Assembly: GCF_007743815.1 (NCBI RefSeq) | Contig: NZ_CP036265.1 | Location: 1 to 64,000, forward strand | DNA length: 64,000 bases | Direction: 5' to 3' | From: Alienimonas californiensis | GTDB lineage: Bacteria > Planctomycetota > Planctomycetia > Planctomycetales > Planctomycetaceae | Shown here: piece after piece, positions 16,657-25,434 of the stretch | Layout: each line of letters opens with the position of its first letter | Position numbering within the stretch: the stretch's first letter is position 1 | Made by a program: the position numbers and the translations under genes | Notes under the pieces: generated by a model | What the model was told of the DNA's origin: nothing | Seen by the model: only the letters and a program-made list of their open reading frames with translations | Databases searched by the model: none

Positions 16657-18462
16657 TCACTTGCGATACTTCCACCCCGGCCAGAAGAACCCGGCGGCGG
16701 TCACCAGTCCGAACAGCAGCACGCCGGGGTCGTGTTCGCGGGGGAGGTTGCGTTCCATCCAAGCCATCAGCGGGCTCAGGGCGAACAGGGCCACCGCGGG
16801 GACGTAGAGCGCCCCGCTGAGCATGCCGGCCTTGGCGAAGAACACCGCACCGGCGATCAGGCCCAGCACCGGCGAGAGATAGAGCACCGGCATCCCGAGC
16901 AGCCATTCGATCGCGAACAGCAAACTACTGCTGGCCATGCTGGCGGCCCAGACGTGGGCAATCTGCCGTTCCACGAAGCTGATCGGCCCGGAGCGCCGCC
17001 GCAGGCTCCAGAAGACCGCCGCCCAGGCCCCCAGCCCCGCGGTCCACATGAGGACGTACGTCGGCCGATAATCGACGCCGTTGATCTGCAATAAATTCGT
17101 CACGAAGCAGAGCGCCACCAGCACGGCGGCGTGCCACATCCAGAGCAGGCCCCAGTTCTCCATGATCGGGGCGTGGTGCGTCTCCCGAAAGGTGCGATGG
17201 ACGAGGTCCGTGAACCGCCCCCCGCGGGCGCTGACCGGCTCCCCTGCGAGATACGCTTCCAAATCGTCCGCCAGCGCCGCGGCGCTGTGATAGCGGAGGT
17301 CCTGCGGTTTTTGCAGGCACTTGAGAGCGATCAATTCGAGGTCCGGGTCGGCGTCCTCGTTGAGGCGGCGGGGGCGGCGGGGTTCGCTTTCGAGCACCCG
17401 CATCACCGTCTCGGCGGGCGTCTCCCCGGAGAACGGCGGCCGACCGGTCAATCCGGCATAGAGGATCGCCCCGAGGGAATAGACATCGCTGGCGGGGCCG
17501 ATCGCCTCCCGGCGGCTGGAGGCCTGCTCCGGGCTCATCCAGGCCGGCGTGCCGAGGATCGCCCCCGGCTGGGTCAGCGTTGGGCCATCCTCGCCCATGC
17601 CGTGTGCGGGGGACTTCGCCGTCCCCTGCTCCGCCGCGTCCGCCGTTGCAGGGAACGGCCGCGGGACCCGGCCGGCGAGTCCGAAGTCCGTGACGAACGG
17701 CCGGCCGACGCGGTCGAGCAGGATGTTCGAGGGCTTCAAATCCCGGTGCAGCACGCCGGCCCGGTGGGCGGTGTCCACCGCCCGGGCGACCGGCGCCAGC
17801 ATGGCGGCCAGCTCCCGCGGCGGTCGGGGGCCCTTGCGGAGTTCGGCGTCCAGCGTGGAGCCCTCGATCAGCCGCATGCTGAAGAACGGCGACGCGTCGC
17901 CGCCCAGCCCGCCGTCCGGTCCGTCAAACCCGCCGACTTCGAATACCGGGACGATGTGCGGGTCGTCCAGCCGGGCGGTCGCCTCGGCCTCGCGGCGGAA
18001 GCGGGCGGCGTCCTCCGGACTGGCCAGCGCCGCCTGCCGGATCATCTTCAGGGCCACCTCCCGGCCCGGCTCGGTCTGATACGCCCGATAAACCACGCCC
18101 ATCCCCCCGCGGCCTAATTCTTCCCTCAGCTCATAACCCGGCGGCGGCTCCGGCGCGTTACGGGGTTTGGCGGCGGGACGATCGGACCGCGTCTGCCTTC
18201 CGGCGGAGACCGTCTCGGCCAAGTCGTTCCGGCTCGAACCGTCGTCCGACGCTTCCCCGGAGGGCAGGAATTCCCGCATCAGCCCGGCGGTGTTGAATAA
18301 CTCCCGCAGTTCCTGGGCGAACTCCGGGTGCCGCCGGCAGGCCGCCTCGAGATCCACCGCCCGCCCGGCCTCGGCGTCCTCCAACAACTGATCCAGCACG
18401 CCGGCGAGGGCGTCGTCGTCCTCTTCAGAGGGAGATTCAGCGGCGGGAGCGGTGCGGGGCAT
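16657..18462 (-). CDS. Membrane-anchored serine/threonine protein kinase
   Basis: 601 aa. The N-terminal region (about residues 18-66, LDQLLEDAEAGRAVDLEAAC and HPEFAQELRELF) is the short helical module often found before planctomycete kinases. The Hanks-type kinase domain is at about residues 110-385: glycine loop LGRGGMGVVY, Lys139 in VALK, HRDLKPSN at 239-246, DFG at 259-261 and GTPAWMSPEQ. Four or more hydrophobic segments follow in the last ~150 residues, with a short cytosolic tail (WPGWKYRK). No extracellular sensor domain is visible. The substrate is unknown. It lies 80 bp downstream of corA on the same strand. Confidence 0.94.
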   Translation of the reverse strand: MPRTAPAAESPSEEDDDALAGVLDQLLEDAEAGRAVDLEAACRRHPEFAQELRELFNTAGLMREFLPSGEASDDGSSRNDLAETVSAGRQTRSDRPAAKPRNAPEPPPGYELREELGRGGMGVVYRAYQTEPGREVALKMIRQAALASPEDAARFRREAEATARLDDPHIVPVFEVGGFDGPDGGLGGDASPFFSMRLIEGSTLDAELRKGPRPPRELAAMLAPVARAVDTAHRAGVLHRDLKPSNILLDRVGRPFVTDFGLAGRVPRPFPATADAAEQGTAKSPAHGMGEDGPTLTQPGAILGTPAWMSPEQASSRREAIGPASDVYSLGAILYAGLTGRPPFSGETPAETVMRVLESEPRRPRRLNEDADPDLELIALKCLQKPQDLRYHSAAALADDLEAYLAGEPVSARGGRFTDLVHRTFRETHHAPIMENWGLLWMWHAAVLVALCFVTNLLQINGVDYRPTYVLMWTAGLGAWAAVFWSLRRRSGPISFVERQIAHVWAASMASSSLLFAIEWLLGMPVLYLSPVLGLIAGAVFFAKAGMLSGALYVPAVALFALSPLMAWMERNLPREHDPGVLLFGLVTAAGFFWPGWKYRK

Positions 18463-18505
18463 GGGTGTTCATCGTAACCGCTCGAGGGACTGACGCCCCC
18501 CGATC

Positions 18506-18547
18506 CCCTATTCCCTATTCCCTATTCCCTATTCCCTATTCCCTATT
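18506..18547. repeat. Six tandem copies of the heptamer CCCTATT
   Basis: Exact 7-bp units run from 18506 to 18547. They lie between corA and the kinase gene, both on the minus strand, and the last unit contains the corA stop codon. The unit length is not a multiple of three, so copy-number change could alter the corA end or the spacing upstream of the kinase gene. Confidence 0.95.
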
Positions 18548-19838
18548 CCTCCCGCCGCAGCCAGCCCATCCGCCAGAAGAAGAACAGCAGGCCGAAGGCG
18601 ATTCCGGCCATCGTCGCCAGGGCGAACGGGTAGCCGTAAGCCCACTCCAGTTCGGGCATATTATAGCGGTATTTCGTGTCGAAGTTCATCCCCCACAGCC
18701 CCGCCACGAACGAGAGCGGAATAAAGATCGTGGCGACGATCGTCAGCACCTTCGTCACCTCCCCGCTGCGGGTGTTGACCTGGGCGTAATGAAAGTCCCG
18801 CAGGTCGCTGCACAGCTCGCGGTAGGTCTCGGCGAGTTCCAATAATTGCTGGGCGTGGTCGTGGGCGTCCCGCAGGAAGACCTGCGTGGCAGGGGTGATC
18901 AGCTCCCGGTCCCGCAGCAGGGCGTTCGTCATCTCCCGGTGCGGCCAGAGCAGTTTCCGCACCACTAATAACTCGCCGCGGAGCCGGTGCAGCCGGCCCA
19001 CCACGCCGCGGCCGGAGCGGTCGGAGATCTGTTGATCCAGCCTTTCCAGTCGATCGCCCAGCGACTCCACGACCGGAAAGTATCCGTCCAGCACGGCATC
19101 GATCAGGGCGTAAAATAGATAGTCCGCCCCGCAATCGCGGCTGCGGCCGCGTTTGCGTTTGAGGCGCTCCCGCAACGGGTCGAAGCAGTCGCCGGGCTCC
19201 TCCTGAAAGGTCAGCACCCAGTTCCTGCCGAGGAACATGCTGATCTGCTCCGTTTTATAGACGGGGCCGTCGACGTGATCGGGGTCCGCCTCGGGATCCG
19301 GGGGGACCGGCTTGACCATGTCGGCGACCACGAATAAATGGTCCGGGTATTCCTCCAACTTGGCCCGCTGATGGGTGTGGGTGACGTCCTCCAGTTCCAG
19401 CGGATGCAGACCGAACACCTCGCCCAACGCGTTCAGGATCCACGTGGCGCCCAGTCCGTCGACGTTCACCCAGGCGACCCGGTGGGCGTCGAGGAAGTCG
19501 GGGATCTCCGCGGGGGACTTGAACGTCACCTCCGTGAGCGTCCCCCCCGTCTCGGCGGACGGGCCGTAGCCGACGCCGGTCAGCGTGGGGATGGGCGCCG
19601 ACGGATCGGCCCGCACGGTGCCGGGGGAGGTGTGCAATGCCCGACGCGTCACCTGACCTCGACGGAACGGGTTCGCCAAGCGGGCGACGTGCGGGATCGG
19701 CAACCGCGGCCGCCGCAGGCGGAACCGCCGACGACGACCGCCGGCGGCGTGCGGTTCGGAATCGGCGGCGGCGCCCCGCGGTGCGGACGCGTCGCGGGTC
19801 GGCGCGGCGAGCGGCGGGTTGGGCGAAGAGGCGGGCAT
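18543..19838 (-). CDS. corA: CorA-type magnesium/divalent metal channel
   Basis: 431 aa from the ATG at 19838; a GTG at 19865 is also in frame. The basic N-terminal ~80 residues are not part of the family. The cytosolic domain follows (VNVDGLGATWILNALGEVF, HPLELEDVTHTHQRAKLEEY). The C-terminus has two TM helices separated by the CorA signature, here WGMNFDTKY, and ends in a short basic tail. CorA forms pentamers that import Mg2+ (or Co2+/Ni2+). The stop codon falls in a heptamer repeat tract. Confidence 0.93.
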   Translation of the reverse strand: MPASSPNPPLAAPTRDASAPRGAAADSEPHAAGGRRRRFRLRRPRLPIPHVARLANPFRRGQVTRRALHTSPGTVRADPSAPIPTLTGVGYGPSAETGGTLTEVTFKSPAEIPDFLDAHRVAWVNVDGLGATWILNALGEVFGLHPLELEDVTHTHQRAKLEEYPDHLFVVADMVKPVPPDPEADPDHVDGPVYKTEQISMFLGRNWVLTFQEEPGDCFDPLRERLKRKRGRSRDCGADYLFYALIDAVLDGYFPVVESLGDRLERLDQQISDRSGRGVVGRLHRLRGELLVVRKLLWPHREMTNALLRDRELITPATQVFLRDAHDHAQQLLELAETYRELCSDLRDFHYAQVNTRSGEVTKVLTIVATIFIPLSFVAGLWGMNFDTKYRYNMPELEWAYGYPFALATMAGIAFGLLFFFWRMGWLRREE

Positions 19839-19897
19839 GCGGGCATACTGACGTCGCGTTCGCACCTTGCCAGAGACCCCGCTGAAAGAGCCCCGTC

Positions 19898-21421
19898 ATG
19901 CTCCTGCCCCTGATCGCCGCTCTCGCCGCCGCGCTGCCCGCCGCCGACGCTCCCGCCGCAGCGCCGCAGCAAACCTCCGCTCAGACCGCCTCGGCCGCCC
20001 CGCCGAACGTAGTCTTCATCATGTGCGACGATCTGGGCTGGGGCGATCTGGGCTGCTTCGGGCAAGAGATCATCCAGACTCCGCGGCTGGACGCCCTCGC
20101 CGCCGCGGGGATGAAGCTGACCGCTCATTACAGCGGCTTCCCCGTCTGCGCCCCGGCCCGGTGCAGTTTGATGACCGGCATGCACGCCGGGCATTCCTAC
20201 ATCCGCGGCAACGGCTTTCCGAAGAGCCGGGTGAAAGACGAAGCCCGCGGCCTGTTCCCCGGCCAGAACCCAATCCCGGCCGACGCCGTCACCGTCGCGG
20301 AGCTGTTCCAGAGCCGCGGCTACGCCACCGCCGCCGCGGGCAAGTGGGGCCTCGGCTGGGAGGGCAGCACGGGCGACCCGACGCAGCAGGGCTTCGATCG
20401 CTTCTTCGGCTACGTCTGCCAGTGGCACGCCCACAACCACTTCCCCCGCTTCTTGTGGGACATGACGGCCGACGGGCGCGAGCAGATCCGCTACCCCGGC
20501 AACGATCGCACCCTGCACGGGGAGACCTACTCGCAGGACGAATTCTTCCGCGTCGCCGACGAGTTCGTCACGGCAAACAGGGACGAACCGTTCTTCCTCT
20601 ATCTTCCGCTGGTCACCACCCACCTCTCCCTGCAGGTGCCGGAGGACGAACCGAGCCTCGCCGAGTACCGCCGGACGATCGAGGAGGAGGACTACAAACA
20701 CACCGCCTATCTCAAGCACCCCACCCCGCGGGCGGCGTACGCGGCGATGGTCACGCGGATCGACCGGCAGGTCGGCGAACTGCTGGACCGGCTGGACGAA
20801 CTGGGCCTGACGGAGAACACGCTGGTGGTCTTCACCAGCGACAACGGCCCGGTCTACGACCGCCTCGGCGGGGCCGACAGCGACTACTTCAACTCCGCCG
20901 GCGGCTTCCGCGGCCGCAAGGGCAGCATCTACGAGGGCGGCCTTCGGGAACCAGCGATCGTGCGGATGCCCGGCGTCGTCGCCCCCGGAACGGTCAGCGA
21001 CCGGCCGACCTATTTCGCCGACTGGCTGCCCACGCTGACCGACCTGACCGGCGGCGAACTCCCGGAAGGCCTCGCCGCGGAGATCGACGGCGTCTCCTTC
21101 GCCCCCACGCTCCGCGGCGAACCCCAACCGGCGCCGGAGTTTTTGTATTGGGAGTTTCCCGCCTACACTGGCCAGCAGGCCGTGCGCGTCGGCGATTGGA
21201 AAGCGGTCCGCACCGGCCTGTCGAAGGTGAAGCCGGGCGAGCCGATCAAGACGGAGCTCTACAACCTCGCCGACGACCCGACAGAATCGACCGACGTCGC
21301 GGACGCCCACCCGCAGAAGCTCGCCGAGCTGATCGCGGTGATGGAGCGGGAACACGAACCGAGCGCGTTGTTCCCGCTGCGCGCGTTGGACGGCCGCAAG
21401 GCCGCCCCGGCGGCACGTTAG
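19898..21421 (+). CDS. Exported Cys-type sulfatase (arylsulfatase A family)
   Basis: 507 aa with a signal peptide (LLPLIAALAAALPAADA). The sulfatase signature FPVCAPARCSLMTG holds Cys84 in a CxPxR context, the residue converted to formylglycine. The first metal site is NVVFIMCDDLGWGDLG and the second VVFTSDNGP. GKWGLGWEG and KGSIYEGGLREP are also typical. It hydrolyses sulfate esters, in planctomycetes often from algal polysaccharides; the exact substrate is unknown. The FGE homologue at 3.2-4.6 kb is a possible activator. It is divergent from corA with only 59 bp between start codons. Confidence 0.94.
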   Translation: MLLPLIAALAAALPAADAPAAAPQQTSAQTASAAPPNVVFIMCDDLGWGDLGCFGQEIIQTPRLDALAAAGMKLTAHYSGFPVCAPARCSLMTGMHAGHSYIRGNGFPKSRVKDEARGLFPGQNPIPADAVTVAELFQSRGYATAAAGKWGLGWEGSTGDPTQQGFDRFFGYVCQWHAHNHFPRFLWDMTADGREQIRYPGNDRTLHGETYSQDEFFRVADEFVTANRDEPFFLYLPLVTTHLSLQVPEDEPSLAEYRRTIEEEDYKHTAYLKHPTPRAAYAAMVTRIDRQVGELLDRLDELGLTENTLVVFTSDNGPVYDRLGGADSDYFNSAGGFRGRKGSIYEGGLREPAIVRMPGVVAPGTVSDRPTYFADWLPTLTDLTGGELPEGLAAEIDGVSFAPTLRGEPQPAPEFLYWEFPAYTGQQAVRVGDWKAVRTGLSKVKPGEPIKTELYNLADDPTESTDVADAHPQKLAELIAVMEREHEPSALFPLRALDGRKAAPAAR

Positions 21422-21455
21422 AATGAACCGCAGAACGCCTCGTGGGTTTGAATAG

Positions 21456-21532
21456 TGAGCCCGGAGCGTAAGCTCCGGCCGTGCGTTCCAACGCCGGCTG
21501 CGCCGACGGCCGGAGCTTGCGCTCCGGGCTCA
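21456..21532. repeat. Long inverted repeat between convergent genes
   Basis: Arms 21456-21482 and 21506-21532 pair at 26 of 27 positions around a 23-nt loop. The arm core GAGCCCGGAGCGTAAGCTCC is itself partly self-complementary. A related repeat (GAGCCCGAAGCGCAAGCGA) is at 54061-54159. It lies 35 bp after the sulfatase stop and 16 bp before the SDR stop, and is likely a bidirectional terminator. Confidence 0.8.
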
Positions 21533-21548
21533 CCACCGATGCGACGCC

Positions 21549-22418
21549 TCATCGGGATTCGGGAGAGCGTAGGGCGTCTGCCAGCCCCTCCGCCGCGGTG
21601 GGGAACCGCGGCGCCCAGCCGAGATCGGCCCTGATCCGGTCGCTGCGGCACCGCTTGCCGAGGCCCTCGACTCGCCCGCCGGCGCCGGTGAAGGTCGGCG
21701 GGGGGCCGCCGAACCGTTCGGCGAGCAGGCCGTAATATTCCTGCCGCGTCAGCGGGCGGTCGTCGGACACGAGGTATAAATCATCCGGCTCGGCCGCGTC
21801 CGCCGCCAGGCAGACCGCGGAGGCGAGGTCGTCCACATGGACGAGGTTCAGCCAGGCCTCTGCCCGGCCGCGGACCGGTTCGCCGGCCCGAACCTGCTCG
21901 GCAGACCTCATCACCCGGCCGGGGCCGTAGATGCCGCTGGGTCGCAAGACGACGCCGACGCCCGACCGGCCGCCGAAGCGGGACCGCACGACCTGCTCCG
22001 CAGCGAGGTTCGCCCGCCCGCCGTCGCTGTCCGGTTCCGTCGGACTCTCTTCGTCGATCCATTCCCCGTCGGTCTGCCCGTAGACGCCGGTGGTAGAAAT
22101 ATAGATGTACCTTCGAGCCCCGCCGGCGGGGCTGTTCCACGCATTCTCCGTCCCCAGCGCCGCGACCTCCTCCCGGGACCGATCGGAGGAGCGGTCGTAG
22201 CCGACCGCGTGCAGCACGACGTCCGGCGTCGGCAGGGCTTCCAGCGACGCGGCGTCCGTCACGTCGCCCACGACCGCCTCCCAGCCGCGGCGCTTGAACT
22301 CCGCGGCGGTTTCCGGCGAGCGGGTCAGGCAGACGACGCGGTGCCCCGCCTCCTGCCAGCGGACGGCGACCCGCCGGCCGAGGTAGCCGCAGCCGAGGAT
22401 GAGGCGGGTTTGGCTCAT
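21549..22418 (-). CDS. NAD(P)-dependent SDR/epimerase family protein (YeeZ-like)
   Basis: 289 aa extended-type short-chain dehydrogenase fold. The dinucleotide-binding motif is LILGCGYLGRRVA at residues 6-18, close to the GCGYLG form of YeeZ-like proteins. The putative catalytic residues are Ser/Thr in YIYISTTGVYG with Tyr of VYG, but the usual YxxxK is not obvious, as in atypical SDRs. LNLVHVDDLASAV and YLVSDDRPLTRQEYYGLL support the family. Its start overlaps the stop of the upstream gene (ATGA), so the two are translationally coupled. The substrate is unknown. Confidence 0.85.
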   Translation of the reverse strand: MSQTRLILGCGYLGRRVAVRWQEAGHRVVCLTRSPETAAEFKRRGWEAVVGDVTDAASLEALPTPDVVLHAVGYDRSSDRSREEVAALGTENAWNSPAGGARRYIYISTTGVYGQTDGEWIDEESPTEPDSDGGRANLAAEQVVRSRFGGRSGVGVVLRPSGIYGPGRVMRSAEQVRAGEPVRGRAEAWLNLVHVDDLASAVCLAADAAEPDDLYLVSDDRPLTRQEYYGLLAERFGGPPPTFTGAGGRVEGLGKRCRSDRIRADLGWAPRFPTAAEGLADALRSPESR

Positions 22419-22921
22419 CGTTTGCCTTTGAATCTTGGAGCGAGGGGGCCGTCGGCCGGCAAGGCGACGGCGAAGAAAGCGCTGAGATCCGAACTCGGAT
22501 CCTCCCCGGCGACCCGTCGCGAAGCCTCCGGGCCGGCCAAACCGGCGGCGAGGACGGCCAGCCGGGCGCGGGTCGCCGCGAGAAACGCCGCCAGTTCCCC
22601 GGGCCCCAGGTCCCGCCGCACCAGCGTCGTGCCGGTCTCGGAGCGGCGCCGCACCAGTTCGGCCAGCGTGTCGCCCTGGGAGCGGTATAGCCGCGGCGTT
22701 CCTTCCGCATCAGTGCGGAACGCCCGGGCCAGCCGGCCGGCGGGGTCGAAGTGGTCGGCGACGGTTCCCCCGCAGTAGACGCTCACGCGGCCGTTGAGGT
22801 GGAGGCCGGCGACGACGGGGTTCTGCTCGTCCGGCAAACCAGGCACGACATGCTCCGCCCGCCGCACGAGCGCGACGGCTTCGGCGAACAGATCGTCGCG
22901 GTCGGCTTCGGTGTGGGCCAC
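22415..22921 (-). CDS. Hypothetical protein coupled to the SDR gene
   Basis: 168 aa, soluble, family not recognised. It has a helical N-terminus (FAEAVALVRRAEHVV), a central mixed part (VAGLHLNGRVSVYCGGTVAD) and an Arg-rich C-terminus. It starts with GTG. The 4-nt ATGA overlap with the SDR gene indicates one operon, so a shared pathway is likely. No catalytic motif is visible. Confidence 0.7.
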   Translation of the reverse strand: MAHTEADRDDLFAEAVALVRRAEHVVPGLPDEQNPVVAGLHLNGRVSVYCGGTVADHFDPAGRLARAFRTDAEGTPRLYRSQGDTLAELVRRRSETGTTLVRRDLGPGELAAFLAATRARLAVLAAGLAGPEASRRVAGEDPSSDLSAFFAVALPADGPLAPRFKGKR

Positions 22922-23057
22922 CGGGCAGGGAGGGGGAACGGGGGCGGGGAATGACGCGACGACGGGCGAACGCCCGGGGGCGAGCGGGGGACCTCACAGG
23001 TTACCCTTCCCCCTTCGCCGCCCCCACGCTCCTCCCACGAAGTCGTCCCCCCGCCCG

Positions 23058-24248
23058 ATGTCGCACTCGGCGAACAGCGCGGAATTGGACATCTTCAACG
23101 CCCGGCGGCTCGACTGCGCCCAGGCCCGGCAGGAGGCGGTCGCGGAGTTGATCGAGGCCCGCGGCCTCGACGCCGTGCTGCTGACCGAACCGGCGAACCT
23201 CGCCTGGATCACCTGCGGGGCGGACCTCTCCGGCGGCGCCTCCGGGGCGGCGGACGGCGGCGAGACGGCGGCCGCGGTGTTCCTCACGCGGCGCTCGCGG
23301 GTGCTCGTCTGCACCGACGCCGACAGCCCCCACCTGTTCGACCGCGAACTGCCCGGGCTAGGGTTCCAGCTCAAACAGCGCCCCTGGCGCCAGCCGCGGG
23401 CGGAGCTGCTGTGCGATCTGTGCCGCGGCCGGGTGGTGGGGGTCGACCGGCCGCGGGGCTTCGAGGAACCCGCGGACGCGGCGACCGATCTGCGGGCCGC
23501 GCTGGCGGAGTTGCGGGCCGCCCCGGACCCGGCGGACGCAGCGGCGCTGGCGGAGCTGGGGGCGGACGTCGCCCACGCCGTCGAGGCCACCTGCCGCGGG
23601 GCAAAACCGGGCCGCACCGAAGCCGACTTCGTCGGCGAGGTCGCCCACCGTCTGCTGCGTCGCGGGATCACGCCGGCGCTGATCCGGGCCGCGGGCGACG
23701 GCCGGGCGGACGACCAGCCGCACTACGCCTTCGACCGCCGCCCCGTGCTGCAACGCCTCGCCCTGCGGGCGGTGGGGCGGCGGGGCGGCCTGCACGCCCA
23801 CTGCGGCCGCACGGTCGCCTTCCCCGCCCTGCCCCTGCAGGAGCGGGCGGCGTTGCTCGCCGCGCACGGCCGCGCCGCCCAGGTGCAGGCCGCAGGGCTG
23901 CACCATGCCCGGGCCGGCGTCGCCTGGCCGGAGGTTTGGGCGTCGGTCGCCCGGGTCTACGAGACGACCGGCCCTGCCGCCGATTGGGAATCCGCTCCCG
24001 TCGCCCTGCGAACCGGCTTCGCCCCGACCGAGGCGATCCTCGGCCCGGACGCCGCCGAAACGCTGCGGCCCGGCGTCCCGCTAGTCTGGCAACCGCGAAT
24101 CGGCCCCGCGGCCCTCTGCGACACCGCCCTGGTGACGGCGGACGGCCCTGCGGATCCAATCACCGGCATGGAGGACTGGCCGCGGGTCAAAGTGTGCGTC
24201 GCCGACACGACCCTCCGCCGCCCCGGCGTGCTGGAATCGCCTGGCTGA
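23058..24248 (+). CDS. Degenerate M24 (aminopeptidase P-like) family protein
   Basis: 396 aa. The first ~130 residues look like a creatinase N-terminal domain: ARQEAVAELIEARGLDAVLL, TEPANLAWITCG, and a FLTRRSRVLVCTDADS strand. The second half has the pita-bread layout (ALAELGADVAHAVEATCRGA, KPGRTEADFVGEVAHRLL), but the Asp-Asp-His-Glu-Glu metal ligands of M24 peptidases are not present in recognisable form. It is probably a non-catalytic family member. Several Cys and His residues occur but form no obvious site. It converges with the D12 methyltransferase gene. Confidence 0.65.
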   Translation: MSHSANSAELDIFNARRLDCAQARQEAVAELIEARGLDAVLLTEPANLAWITCGADLSGGASGAADGGETAAAVFLTRRSRVLVCTDADSPHLFDRELPGLGFQLKQRPWRQPRAELLCDLCRGRVVGVDRPRGFEEPADAATDLRAALAELRAAPDPADAAALAELGADVAHAVEATCRGAKPGRTEADFVGEVAHRLLRRGITPALIRAAGDGRADDQPHYAFDRRPVLQRLALRAVGRRGGLHAHCGRTVAFPALPLQERAALLAAHGRAAQVQAAGLHHARAGVAWPEVWASVARVYETTGPAADWESAPVALRTGFAPTEAILGPDAAETLRPGVPLVWQPRIGPAALCDTALVTADGPADPITGMEDWPRVKVCVADTTLRRPGVLESPG

Positions 24249-24261
24249 CCGCTCACGGTGT

Positions 24262-25419
24262 TTAGAAGAATGACTTCTGCGGGTCGATCGCCGCGGCGGT
24301 CAGGTCGTCGAGCGGTCCCAGACAAGCGGCGACGTCCTCTCGGGTGGCGACGTAAATATATTCCGTGTTCCGCAACTTGCCGACCCGGCCGACCTTCCGC
24401 CCGTTCAAGTCGTGAATGCCGATCTGAGCGCCGACGTAGCGTTTAAAATCGTGGGAGAGCGTCGTGACCCGTCCTCGCCCGCCCCAGAGGGCGCCCAGCA
24501 TCGCCTCCAGGTCCGGCCGGGCGAGATAGCCTTCGTCGTTAAAGGAGACGACCACCGCGGGGGCGTGCAGCGTGTCCAGCACCTCGCGAAACGCCGCGGC
24601 GCAGCGGGGGCGGGAATTGAAGTCGCTTTTCCGCTCCCGCACGTCCGTGCGTTTGCAGGCCACGCCGTAGACCGGCGGTTTGTCCCACCGGACCAGCGAT
24701 TCCCAGACGTGATAATTGCCGAGGTAGGAATGTTGATTGTACGGCGGATCGAGATACACCACGTCGCACCCGCCCTCGACCGGGTCGGCGAACGCCGCGG
24801 CGGCGTCGACGGCTTCCAGGCAGGTCGCCCGGCCCTTCCCGCCCGCCGCCCGCGGCAGGACGGCCGGGACGCGCAGTTCAAGGTCGTTGCCGCTCCGCTT
24901 CGCCCAGCTCTTTAGATAGGCCATCTGCAGGCCCGTCGTGGAGTCGACGCGGTCGGCGGCTTCCATCAGCGAGACCAGCATCACCGCCTCCAACTCCGGC
25001 GGCAGGGCCTTCGCGGCGATCGCCTCCCGGATGGCGTCCACCCGCGCCCCGTTGTGCGGCTGGAAGAACCGGCTGCGTTCGCAGAACGTCTCCGTGAAGT
25101 AACCGGGACGGCCCGGCAGGACTTTGAACTCCCGCACCAGCGCGGCGGCCGGTTCGGCGACCTCCTCGGCGTCCGCCTGCACGTAGCAGCGGGCCAACGT
25201 CGCCGCGTAGACGTTGTGATCGTTGGACAGCACGCGATACCCGGCCCCCTTCAGCGCATGCCCCACCCGGGCCGTGCCGCTGAACAGATCGGCGACCGTC
25301 GCCGCCGGAGCTTCCGGCCGAGAACTCGCCCCGGCACCCCGCACCGCCGCCGCCAGCCGCTCCACGACGGCCAAAAGTTCGGGGAGCAGCGTGCGCTTGG
25401 AGCCGAGATATTTAATCAC
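24262..25419 (-). CDS. D12-class N6-adenine DNA methyltransferase
   Basis: 385 aa. The N-terminus MIKYLGSKRTLLPEL is the AdoMet-site opening of Dam/D12-type enzymes. DLFSGTARVGHALKGAGYRV is motif I, and VVYLDPPYNQHSY is the catalytic motif IV. The order (motif I before IV) is class alpha. It starts with GTG. No endonuclease gene is adjacent, so it is an orphan or part of a system elsewhere. It lies 15 bp downstream of the cpaE-like gene on the same strand and may share its transcript. Confidence 0.92.
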   Translation of the reverse strand: MIKYLGSKRTLLPELLAVVERLAAAVRGAGASSRPEAPAATVADLFSGTARVGHALKGAGYRVLSNDHNVYAATLARCYVQADAEEVAEPAAALVREFKVLPGRPGYFTETFCERSRFFQPHNGARVDAIREAIAAKALPPELEAVMLVSLMEAADRVDSTTGLQMAYLKSWAKRSGNDLELRVPAVLPRAAGGKGRATCLEAVDAAAAFADPVEGGCDVVYLDPPYNQHSYLGNYHVWESLVRWDKPPVYGVACKRTDVRERKSDFNSRPRCAAAFREVLDTLHAPAVVVSFNDEGYLARPDLEAMLGALWGGRGRVTTLSHDFKRYVGAQIGIHDLNGRKVGRVGKLRNTEYIYVATREDVAACLGPLDDLTAAAIDPQKSFF

Positions 25420-25434
25420 GGCGATCCACGCGGC

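Noticed and set aside
19649..21355. Antisense frame opposite the sulfatase gene
   Set aside because: The sulfatase motifs are complete on the plus strand; the antisense product is low-complexity.
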